Positions 1-5,628 of a stretch of DNA of 7,104 nt are shown in pieces. Every line of letters starts with the position of its first letter. Position 1 is the stretch's first letter. The notes under the pieces were generated by a model. The model did not search any database, was not told the DNA's origin, and worked only from the letters and a program-made list of their open reading frames with translations. Source of the stretch: Candidatus Hydrothermota bacterium (GTDB lineage Bacteria > Hydrothermota > Hydrothermia > B15-G9); NCBI GenBank assembly GCA_003645975.1, contig QNDP01000061.1, forward strand, positions 1-7,104, written 5' to 3'. The translations under genes and the position numbers were made by a program.

Positions 1-1
1 C

Positions 2-688
2 TTCGTGTCAGTTGCAGTCTGGTGGCTCGTCTTTTCGATTCCGTCATGGACATCGGTTCGAGAGGAAGGATGTGTCGGATTGCCGCTCTCCAAAGCTATG
101 CTCTCAGGGGTTCGGAGAATCGAGGAGATCTTCAAGGAGCTTTTGCGACATCGGAACGCGCTCCTATTCCTCATAGCTTTTTGGGTTTACAACGACGGGA
201 TCGTTACGATCGTCAAGATGGCCGTGGCCTACGGCGTCGAACTCGGCATAGGCGAGGGCGAACTAATCAAAGCCATTCTGTTAGTCCAATTTGTGGCTGC
301 ACCCTTTGCACTCATGTTCGGCTTGGCCACCAAATTTGTGCGGACTAAACATGCGTTAATTTTTGCACTTCTGATTTACGGCGTGATCTCGGTTTTTGGC
401 TATAAAATGCAGAGTGCCAAAGATTTTTACATATTGGCCTTGATGGTGGCGACCGTTCAGGGCGGCGCCCAAGCATTGAGCCGTTCGCTGTTCAGCCGGC
501 TCATTCCAAAGGACAGGAAAGCCGAATTTTTCGGTTTCTTTTCGCTTTCCGGAAAATTCTCCAGTGTGCTCGGTCCGCTCATGGTCGGGCTGATCGCACA
601 GGTGAGTGGGAGCGGTAGAAACGGCGCCCTCTTTCTTTTGGTGCTGTTCGGACTCGGCATCGCCATCCTCTTGAAGGTCAAGGAGTAA
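2..688 (+). CDS. MFS transporter, UMF1 (Atg22-like) family, C-terminal part
   Basis: Integral membrane transporter of the major facilitator superfamily; substrate unknown. The reading frame is open from the first bases of the window, so the gene starts upstream; the GTG at position 5 is an internal Val codon, not a start. About 228 residues are visible, roughly half of a usual UMF1 protein. The segment FWVYNDG followed by a long hydrophobic stretch, then QFVAAPFALMFG, and later GGAQALSRSLF plus EFFGFF..GK....GP, match the conserved C-terminal half of UMF1/Atg22-like proteins as I know them. Several hydrophobic segments alternate with basic loops (for example around RTKH and PKDRKAEF). The protein ends in a short basic-acidic tail, KVKE. 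It is followed by a 364-base gap, so it probably ends its own transcription unit. The family call is from remembered motifs; the substrate cannot be read from the sequence. Confidence 0.8.
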   Translation, partial: FVSVAVWWLVFSIPSWTSVREEGCVGLPLSKAMLSGVRRIEEIFKELLRHRNALLFLIAFWVYNDGIVTIVKMAVAYGVELGIGEGELIKAILLVQFVAAPFALMFGLATKFVRTKHALIFALLIYGVISVFGYKMQSAKDFYILALMVATVQGGAQALSRSLFSRLIPKDRKAEFFGFFSLSGKFSSVLGPLMVGLIAQVSGSGRNGALFLLVLFGLGIAILLKVKE

Positions 689-723
689 AAAACTCGCTTC
701 TGAACGATATGCGTCAAATTCTC

Positions 724-740
724 TCTGACGGAAGGTCAGA
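724..740. repeat. Small perfect inverted repeat downstream of the transporter
   Basis: TCTGAC at 724-729 and GTCAGA at 735-740 form a perfect 6-bp stem with the 5-base loop GGAAG, 36 bases after the transporter stop codon. There is no T-run after it, so it is a poor intrinsic terminator. It may be a 3'-end hairpin or part of a decayed repeat. Confidence 0.4.
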
Positions 741-770
741 ATGGAGGCAAAATCCCCTTCTTCTCTGAGA

Positions 771-792
771 CAAAGGTTAGGGAGAGCCTTTG
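771..792. repeat. Inverted repeat / candidate 3' hairpin
   Basis: CAAAGGTT at 771-778 pairs with AGCCTTTG at 785-792 as an 8-bp stem (one G-U wobble) around the 6-base loop AGGGAG. It is followed by a pyrimidine-rich stretch ending in CGCTTTT at 801-807, not by an immediate T-run. It could help end the transporter transcript, or be part of a dispersed intergenic repeat. A role as terminator is weakly supported. Confidence 0.35.
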
Positions 793-989
793 GTTCCCTT
801 CGCTTTTCAGGGTAAGAGGCGGCGTGAGGGCTTAAATCCGAAACTGCAAACAACTTCTGACATGGATGACGATGGGACTGGATGGGTATTGAGAGGCTAA
901 GTTGTCCGAGAAGCAGGGATGACTATGTCGCTGAAAATCCAGTATTTATCCCGACATCACAAACTAAAGACCTAATGCGCTCCGTCGTT

Positions 990-1018
990 TTGAGTTTTTG
1001 GCATCAAGGTTTTAAAAT
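990..1018 (+). promoter_or_regulatory. Sigma-70-type promoter for the MutL-family ATPase gene
   Basis: A -35 element TTGAGT (990-995, 4 of 6 match to TTGACA) and a -10 element TAAAAT (1013-1018, 5 of 6 match to TATAAT) are separated by an ideal 17 bases. The predicted transcription start is near 1025, giving a 5' leader of about 28 bases that contains the ribosome binding site. The same -10 hexamer is used upstream of the CoA operon. Confidence 0.6.
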
Positions 1019-1033
1019 ATCCCAGTCAAAATG

Positions 1034-1043
1034 AAAGGGAGGG
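1034..1043 (+). promoter_or_regulatory. Ribosome binding site of the MutL-family ATPase gene
   Basis: AAAGGGAGGG lies 9 bases before the ATG at 1053 and supports that start. Confidence 0.7.
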
Positions 1044-1052
1044 CTTAAGGAT

Positions 1053-2957
1053 ATGAGTGAAAAAGTTAGGATTGAAAGGATTATCGCTACCGACTGCGGT
1101 TCAACTACTACGAAGGCCATTTTGATTGAAAAGAAGGGCGAAGGATTTAGGTTGATTGCACGCGGCGAAGCCCCCACCACAGTTGAGGCACCGTTCGAGG
1201 ATGTAACGAGAGGTGTCTTGAACGCATTTCGAGAGGTCGAGGAGCTTACGCAGACAAAATTTCTTGAAGGTGAAAAGCTTATAAAACCGCACAAAAACGG
1301 GCGTGAAGGTGTGGACATCTATGTGTCCACATCATCGGCTGGCGGCGGACTTCAGATGCTTGTCGCTGGTGTGGTCAAATCAATGACCGCTGAAAGTGCC
1401 GCACGTGCTGCGCTCGGCGCAGGCGCTATCGTCATGGAAGTCATTGCATCAAACGACGGTCGGATGCCGCATGAACGAGTGGAACTCATAAGACGCCTCA
1501 GACCTGACATGATACTTCTGGCGGGCGGTGTTGACGGCGGAACGATAAAACATGTCGTTGAGTTGGCAGAGCTTATAGCCGCTGCCGACCCGAAACCGAG
1601 ATTCGGCACAGGCTACAAGTTGCCCGTTATTTACGCTGGAAACAAAGACGCCCGCGAAAAAATCAGAGAAATCCTTGAGGAAAAGGTCGAACTTTACATT
1701 GTTGACAACATTAGGCCTGTTTTAGAGCGTGAGAATCTCGGTCCTGCGAGAGATAAAATTCACGAGCTTTTCATGGAGCATGTGATGCAGCATGCTCCCG
1801 GTTACAACAAGCTCATGACATGGACCGATGTGCCCATCATGCCGACACCGGGTGCTGTCGGATTCCTTGTGGAAAAGGTCGCACGGGAATTCAACATAGA
1901 GGTGCTTGGCGTGGACATCGGCGGCGCAACAACTGACATCTTCTCAGTTTTTCAAGGCGTGTTCAACCGCACAGTCTCGGCAAATCTTGGGATGAGCTAT
2001 TCGATTTCCAATGTGATGGTCGAGGCTGGCATCGAAAACATCCTCAGATGGGTGCCTTTCAAGATCGACGAGTCGGATCTGCGCAACCGTATCCGCAACA
2101 AAATGATCCGTCCAACTACGATCCCTCAAACGCTTGAGGAACTCATAATCGAGCAGGCAATTGCCCGTGAGGCGCTGAGATTGGCGCTCGAACATCACAA
2201 AACGATGGCCGTCGGACTCAAAGGTGTGCAGCAGGAACGCACGATCTCAGAAGCGTTTGAGCAGAGGCTGAGCGGAGAGACACTTGTGAACATGATGACG
2301 CTGAACTTGGTCATAGGCTCTGGTGGCGCACTGTCGCACGCACCGCGCAGAGTCCAAGCCGCTCTGATGATGCTCGATGCATTTCAACCCGAAGGTGTTA
2401 CCATGCTGACCGTCGATTCGATCTTCATGATGCCGCATCTTGGTGTGCTCGCCAATGTGCCGAAGGAGGTTCAAAAGGCCAAAAGTGAAGGCCAAGAGCC
2501 GCCTGTTGACGATGAGAACGCTGAGACATGTGAAAAGGCAGCCCTTGAAGTCTTTGATAGAGACTGCCTTATTCGACTTGGAACGGCCATAGCACCCAAA
2601 GGCGTCGGCAAACCAGGCAAACCAGTAGCCAAAATCCGTATAACTAAAGGCGAACAAGTTCTTTGGGATGGGGAACTTATGTTCGGTCAGATGGTCAGGA
2701 TACCGCTTGGCGTCGGCGAAAAGGCACATGCTGTTATCGAACCCGAAAAAGGATTTGATGTCGGTGAAGGCAAAGGCAAACGGATGGAGACCGAGGTGGA
2801 AGGCGGTGTCGTCGGAATAATCCTTGATGGAAGGGGCAGACCGTTTGAACCGCCAAAGGATGAAAGGGAGAGGGTTGAAAAACTGTCAGAATGGATCAAA
2901 GTGCTCGATGTCTATCCTTGGGAGAAATATGAAGCGCTTTTGAAAAGCCACACATAG
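1053..2957 (+). CDS. MutL/GlmL-type ASKHA ATPase (glutamate mutase L family)
   Basis: 634 residues. Actin/Hsp70-like ATPase of the family named after MutL/GlmL, encoded beside the cobalamin-dependent glutamate mutase genes glmS/glmE in some bacteria and thought to act as a chaperone or reactivase. It is unrelated to the mismatch repair MutL. Visible motifs: phosphate-1 loop DCGSTTTK (14-21), STSSAGGGL (92-100), LAGGVDGG (156-163), phosphate-2 loop VDIGGATTD (287-295) and an adenosine-type loop GSGGALSH (422-429). Together they give a complete ATP-binding core. The protein is longer than the roughly 460 residues I recall for classical GlmL. An extra C-terminal region from about residue 505 is predicted mostly beta and contains GVVGIILDGRGRP and a final W..VLDVYPWEKY. 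ATG 1053 is chosen because of the strong ribosome binding site. No mutase subunit is encoded in this window, so the partner is unknown. It probably shares a transcript with the sigma factor gene 7 bases downstream. Confidence 0.85.
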   Translation: MSEKVRIERIIATDCGSTTTKAILIEKKGEGFRLIARGEAPTTVEAPFEDVTRGVLNAFREVEELTQTKFLEGEKLIKPHKNGREGVDIYVSTSSAGGGLQMLVAGVVKSMTAESAARAALGAGAIVMEVIASNDGRMPHERVELIRRLRPDMILLAGGVDGGTIKHVVELAELIAAADPKPRFGTGYKLPVIYAGNKDAREKIREILEEKVELYIVDNIRPVLERENLGPARDKIHELFMEHVMQHAPGYNKLMTWTDVPIMPTPGAVGFLVEKVAREFNIEVLGVDIGGATTDIFSVFQGVFNRTVSANLGMSYSISNVMVEAGIENILRWVPFKIDESDLRNRIRNKMIRPTTIPQTLEELIIEQAIAREALRLALEHHKTMAVGLKGVQQERTISEAFEQRLSGETLVNMMTLNLVIGSGGALSHAPRRVQAALMMLDAFQPEGVTMLTVDSIFMMPHLGVLANVPKEVQKAKSEGQEPPVDDENAETCEKAALEVFDRDCLIRLGTAIAPKGVGKPGKPVAKIRITKGEQVLWDGELMFGQMVRIPLGVGEKAHAVIEPEKGFDVGEGKGKRMETEVEGGVVGIILDGRGRPFEPPKDERERVEKLSEWIKVLDVYPWEKYEALLKSHT

Positions 2958-2964
2958 ATGCGTT

Positions 2965-3810
2965 ATGACTCCTCTCACAGTCGATGAGCGTTCGCTTGAG
3001 ATCTACCTCAAAGAGATTGCGGAGCTTCCGCAACTCACTGAGGAAGAGGAACGTGAACTTATTCGGCGTGCACAGGCCGGCGACAAAGAGGCCCGCGAAA
3101 AACTCATTTACTCCTATTTGAAATTTGTTGTCGCAGTTGCCAAAAGGTATCAGGGTTATGGTGTGCCGCTTGCTGACCTGATCAACGAAGGCAATCTCGG
3201 GCTTCTCCGTGCACTCCAAAGATTTGACCTCAACCGCAAAGTCAGATTCCTGTCATATGCCAACTGGTGGATCCGACAGGCCATCATGAAAGCATTGCAT
3301 GAGCAGTCTCGGTTGATTCGGGTGTCGCCTGAAAGTCGCGCAAAACTCAAAAGGGTCAAGGAGGCAGAATCGGATTTGATGCAGGAGACCGGGGAGGAGC
3401 CGACTTTTGAGGAGATCGCCAAAGAGTTGGGGGTCTCCCCTGAAGAGGTTAAGAAGGCCTACGACATCGCAATCCATGAAATTTCGATTGAGCAGCCTGT
3501 ATATCGTGATAGCGATAAGGTTACATTGGCGGACATCCTTGATCAGGATGCGCTTCCATCGCCTGAAAAGGCCTATGAGGAGCGTGAACGGAGGGACAAG
3601 ATCCGTGAAGCCCTAAAAATCTTGAAACCGCGTGATCGAAGGGTTCTTGAGCTCTATTTTGGGCTGCGCGACGGCCGTCCACGAACGCTTGAGGAGATAG
3701 GGCGCGAAATGGGTGTTTCACGCGAACGCATCCGCCAGCTCAAAGACCGTGCCCTCCGCCAGATTAGGGAACGGTTTGGAAAAGTGCTCGAAGATTTTGT
3801 GGAAGAATGA
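2965..3810 (+). CDS. rpoD: RNA polymerase sigma factor, RpoD-like (group 1/2 sigma-70)
   Basis: 281 residues; directs RNA polymerase core to promoters. Region 1.2 is at about 9-38 (LEIYLKEIAELPQLT), with region 1.1 absent. Region 2 is at about 43-121, including the core-binding DLINEGNLGL (71-80) and the -10 reading SYANWWIRQAI (97-107). Region 3 is at about 122-205 and region 4 at about 213-275, with the helix-turn-helix TLEEIGREMGVSRERIRQ (241-258). The residues aligned to E. coli R584, E585, R588 and Q589, which contact the -35 element, are kept (R253, E254, R257, Q258). In region 2.4, E. coli T432 and T440 align with N100 and M108, so this may be a short primary sigma, as in Bacteroidetes, or an alternative group 2 factor. 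The symbol is therefore provisional. ATG 2965 has no clear ribosome binding site, and translation is probably coupled to the ATPase gene ending at 2957. Confidence 0.9.
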   Translation: MTPLTVDERSLEIYLKEIAELPQLTEEEERELIRRAQAGDKEAREKLIYSYLKFVVAVAKRYQGYGVPLADLINEGNLGLLRALQRFDLNRKVRFLSYANWWIRQAIMKALHEQSRLIRVSPESRAKLKRVKEAESDLMQETGEEPTFEEIAKELGVSPEEVKKAYDIAIHEISIEQPVYRDSDKVTLADILDQDALPSPEKAYEERERRDKIREALKILKPRDRRVLELYFGLRDGRPRTLEEIGREMGVSRERIRQLKDRALRQIRERFGKVLEDFVEE

Positions 3811-3825
3811 ATTCTTCACAATTTT
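3797..3825 (+). terminator. Weak intrinsic terminator candidate overlapping the sigma gene stop
   Basis: GAAGAA (3802-3807) pairs with TTCTTC (3812-3817) around the loop TGAA, which contains the stop codon. The stem is extended by TTGT (3797-3800) with ACAA (3818-3821), leaving one bulged G at 3801, and is followed at once by TTTT (3822-3825). The shape fits an intrinsic terminator, but the stem is AT-rich and the T-run short. The core is also a near-palindrome, GAAGAAT-GA-ATTCTTC, and could be read on either strand. Confidence 0.35.
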
Positions 3826-3845
3826 CTCTCCCGTCGGTTGCCGAA

Positions 3846-3891
3846 ATTCGTTGACATTTCGTTGACACCCTGTTGCAATGTTCAATAAAAT
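3846..3891 (+). promoter_or_regulatory. Promoter region of the CoA operon with tandem TTGACA boxes
   Basis: Two perfect -35 hexamers TTGACA occur at 3851-3856 and 3862-3867, inside an 11-bp direct repeat sharing TTCGTTGACA (3847-3856 and 3858-3867). The downstream box is 18 bases from TAAAAT (3886-3891, 5 of 6 to consensus), predicting a start near 3898 and a leader of about 24 bases. The upstream box is 17 bases from TGCAAT (3874-3879, 4 of 6), a weaker overlapping promoter. The leader starts with a run of eight A (3901-3908). The repeat could equally be a regulator binding site with one-helical-turn spacing. Confidence 0.65.
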
Positions 3892-3921
3892 CTACATGCT
3901 AAAAAAAACGAGTGCACAGCT

Positions 3922-4830
3922 ATGGTTACAGCTAAAGCTTTTGCACCATGTCATATCACTGGGTTCTTTCAAATTTTTGATGAAGCTGCAAATCCGCTGT
4001 CCATCGGCTCAAGAGGGGCTGGTGTTTCGCTCGAAAAAGGTATCTGGACTCAGGTTACTGCCGAGAAATCTTCGGATGCTTCGGTCAAGATATGGATCAA
4101 CGATTCACCTGTGTCCGACGCTGAGGTCTCGTTGGAAGTGGTTCGCCTTTTTAGAGAGAAGTTTCCAGAACTCAGCAACTTTTCGATAGAAGTGCGGCAT
4201 AAGATCGAGATGCCTATCGGTGCGGGTTTCGGCACGAGCGGGGCAGGCGCGCTCAGTCTGGCCGCTGCGCTCAATGCAGCTTTTGGGCTCGGCATGACAA
4301 GGCTTCAAGTCGCACAAATTGCCCATGTCGCCGAAGTCAATTGCAGGACAGGACTTGGAACGGTCATCGCCGAGACATTCGGAGGGGTCGAAATACGGGT
4401 CAAACCCGGTGCGCCCGGCATCGGCCGACTCGTCCAAATACCTCTATCACAAGACCTTGAGGTCGTCTGCCTGTTTTTTGGCGCACTGCCCACGAAAAGA
4501 TTGCTTGCCGATCAAGACCTCCGACGTATAGTCAATGCTTTCGGCGGCAAACTGGTCGATGAACTGCTTCAAGATCCAAGCATCGAAAAACTTATGGAGT
4601 TGTCCAGAAAATTTGCCGAATTCGTGGGTCTCATGACTCCACGCATCAAAGAGATCCTGAAAGCGACCGATGAGGCTGGAATCCTTTGCAGTGTGCCGAT
4701 GTTCGGCGATGCCCTATTTTCAATCGTTGATGCTCAACAAGTTCCGCAAATAGTCGAGATTTTCCGAAGGTTCAAGAACGACGGTAAAATAATCCTCAGC
4801 AAAATCGACACAAAAGGTGTGAGGGGGTGA
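3922..4830 (+). CDS. Pantoate kinase (archaeal-type, GHMP superfamily)
   Basis: 302 residues, close to the archaeal family length. ATP-dependent phosphorylation of pantoate to 4-phosphopantoate (EC 2.7.1.169), a cytosolic step of archaeal CoA synthesis. The N-terminal KAFAPCHITGFFQI (5-18) and GSRGAGVSL (29-37) match the archaeal PoK signature (AFVPGHITGFF, then GSRGAG). The GHMP phosphate-binding loop is at 98-112 (P.GAGFGTSGAGALS). AHVAEVNCRTGLG (134-146) and GGVEIRVKPGAPG (154-166) also fit PoK and separate it from homoserine, mevalonate and shikimate-type GHMP kinases. ATG 3922 is the only plausible start: the frame has a stop at 3886 and no ATG/GTG/TTG between. Only a weak GAG (3910-3912) lies upstream as ribosome binding site. 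It is the first gene of the four-gene operon; its stop codon abuts the start of the ligase that uses its product, which strongly supports the function. Confidence 0.92.
   Translation: MVTAKAFAPCHITGFFQIFDEAANPLSIGSRGAGVSLEKGIWTQVTAEKSSDASVKIWINDSPVSDAEVSLEVVRLFREKFPELSNFSIEVRHKIEMPIGAGFGTSGAGALSLAAALNAAFGLGMTRLQVAQIAHVAEVNCRTGLGTVIAETFGGVEIRVKPGAPGIGRLVQIPLSQDLEVVCLFFGALPTKRLLADQDLRRIVNAFGGKLVDELLQDPSIEKLMELSRKFAEFVGLMTPRIKEILKATDEAGILCSVPMFGDALFSIVDAQQVPQIVEIFRRFKNDGKIILSKIDTKGVRG
4821..4830 (+). promoter_or_regulatory. Ribosome binding site of the phosphopantothenate synthetase gene
   Basis: GAGGGGGTGA is formed by the last codons and stop of the kinase gene. It sits directly before two consecutive ATGs (4831 and 4834); the GAGGG core is 5 bases from the first and 8 from the second, so either could be used. 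Confidence 0.55.
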
Positions 4831-5628
4831 ATGATGCAGATTAACATTCCGGATGACCATCCGAGAGCTGAATCCTTGCGAATCCGCGAGAAGCTGATAG
4901 AGGGATGTCTGAACGGCGTGGTGGCTTATGCCGGACTTATAGCGCATGGTCGCGGTGAGGCGTTCGATTATCTCATTGGTGAACAAACAGTTGAGCCGGC
5001 GAAGCGCGCCATCGAGGCCGCCGTAGCTGCACTGCTCACGGCTGAACATCCGGTGATCTCGGTAAACGGAAATGCTGCCGCACTTGTGCCGCAAGACCTT
5101 GTCAAACTGGCCGAAATCACCGGCGCCAAACTCGAAGTCAATCTTTTCTACCGTTCGCCTGAACGCGAGGAGGCGATCAAAAGGGTCTTGGAATCTGCTG
5201 GTGCAAAAGAGGTTCTCGGTGTCGGCGAGAACGCATCTGCCAGAATCCCTGAAGTTGGAAGCGAACGCCGAAGGGTTGACCCGCGTGGCATACTCATCGC
5301 CGATGTCGTCCTCGTGCCGCTTGAGGACGGCGACCGCACCGAAGCGCTCGTCAAAATGGGCAAAACTGTCATCGCCATAGATTTGAACCCGCTGTCCAGA
5401 ACCGCACAGACGGCGACTATCACCATCGTTGACAACATCATCCGCGCAATACCCGCCATGGTCTCAGCCGCTCAAAGACTCAAAGGTCAAGAGGACTCGC
5501 TGTTGCGCAAGATATTGAACGAATTTGACAATCGCCAAAACCTTGCCGAAATGATAGAATTCATCGCCAACAGGCTTAAAGAGATAGCGAAATCAAAGAT
5601 GTCAACTGCCTCATCTGGAGGGTTTTAA
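4831..5628 (+). CDS. 4-phosphopantoate--beta-alanine ligase (archaeal phosphopantothenate synthetase)
   Basis: 265 residues. ATP-dependent joining of 4-phosphopantoate and beta-alanine to 4'-phosphopantothenate (EC 6.3.2.36), the archaeal counterpart of bacterial PanC acting on the phosphorylated substrate. The family (COG1701, former DUF137) is highly conserved and the match is strong along the length: [17 protein letters not shown] (9-25), [17 protein letters not shown] (35-51), [15 protein letters not shown] (73-87), [12 protein letters not shown] (101-112), [17 protein letters not shown] (157-173) and [10 protein letters not shown] (183-192), then [10 protein letters not shown] (197-206). 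The variable tail after about residue 215 is predicted helical. The start follows the kinase stop without a gap; a start at 4834 would remove one Met. Its last base is the first base of the panE start codon. It is unrelated to CoaB, which uses 4'-phosphopantothenate, and to PanC, whose HIGH-type motif is absent. Confidence 0.94.
   Translation: MMQINIPDDHPRAESLRIREKLIEGCLNGVVAYAGLIAHGRGEAFDYLIGEQTVEPAKRAIEAAVAALLTAEHPVISVNGNAAALVPQDLVKLAEITGAKLEVNLFYRSPEREEAIKRVLESAGAKEVLGVGENASARIPEVGSERRRVDPRGILIADVVLVPLEDGDRTEALVKMGKTVIAIDLNPLSRTAQTATITIVDNIIRAIPAMVSAAQRLKGQEDSLLRKILNEFDNRQNLAEMIEFIANRLKEIAKSKMSTASSGGF
5617..5622 (+). promoter_or_regulatory. Ribosome binding site of panE
   Basis: GGAGGG lies inside the end of the ligase gene, 5 bases before the panE ATG at 5628. 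Stop and start overlap as TAATG, typical of translational coupling. Confidence 0.65.

Larger units (their letters stand above)
689..1052. other. Gene-free intergenic stretch
   Basis: I see no convincing gene in these 364 bases. The longest + strand ATG-started runs are trivial (about 19 codons from 709 and 12 codons from 862), and neither has a well-placed ribosome binding site. The first half holds two inverted repeats and is rich in CTCTCC/GGGAGA-like tracts. The last 65 bases hold the promoter and ribosome binding site of the ATPase gene. The 10-base string GAGGGCTTAA occurs at 826-835 and again at 1039-1048, where it overlaps the ribosome binding site; this is probably chance. Confidence 0.7.

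Noticed and set aside
22..348. 108-codon + strand frame inside the transporter
   Set aside because: Arg-rich out-of-frame translation of a conserved membrane protein gene; no ribosome binding site or motif.
709..768. 19-codon ORF after the transporter, with AAGGAG (679-684) upstream
   Set aside because: The AAGGAG is part of the transporter's last codons and is 24 bases from the ATG, too far to serve it. The ORF spans an inverted repeat and has no recognisable content.
356..853. 165-codon open frame on the minus strand
   Set aside because: It lies mostly antisense to the well-supported transporter gene, gives a low-complexity charged sequence with no recognisable motif, and its 5' part falls in the repeat-like intergenic stretch.
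862..900. 12-codon ORF that might be a leader peptide
   Set aside because: It is upstream of the predicted promoter at 990-1018, has no ribosome binding site, and shows no codon run or attenuator structure.
2247..2729. 160-codon minus-strand frame
   Set aside because: Fully antisense to the ATPase gene, whose motifs are intact there; the translation shows no family features.
1053..2957. DNA mismatch repair MutL
   Set aside because: The name is shared only. The protein has actin/Hsp70-type ATP motifs and none of the GHKL ATPase motifs of repair MutL.
3878..4189. 103-codon + strand frame starting just before the pantoate kinase
   Set aside because: It overlaps the kinase out of frame, and its start is upstream of the predicted transcription start near 3898, so the main promoter would not transcribe it.
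3922..4830. Alternative calls for the GHMP kinase: homoserine, mevalonate or shikimate kinase
   Set aside because: The HITGFF and GSRGAG signatures and the direct linkage to the 4-phosphopantoate ligase and panE/panB fit pantoate kinase specifically.
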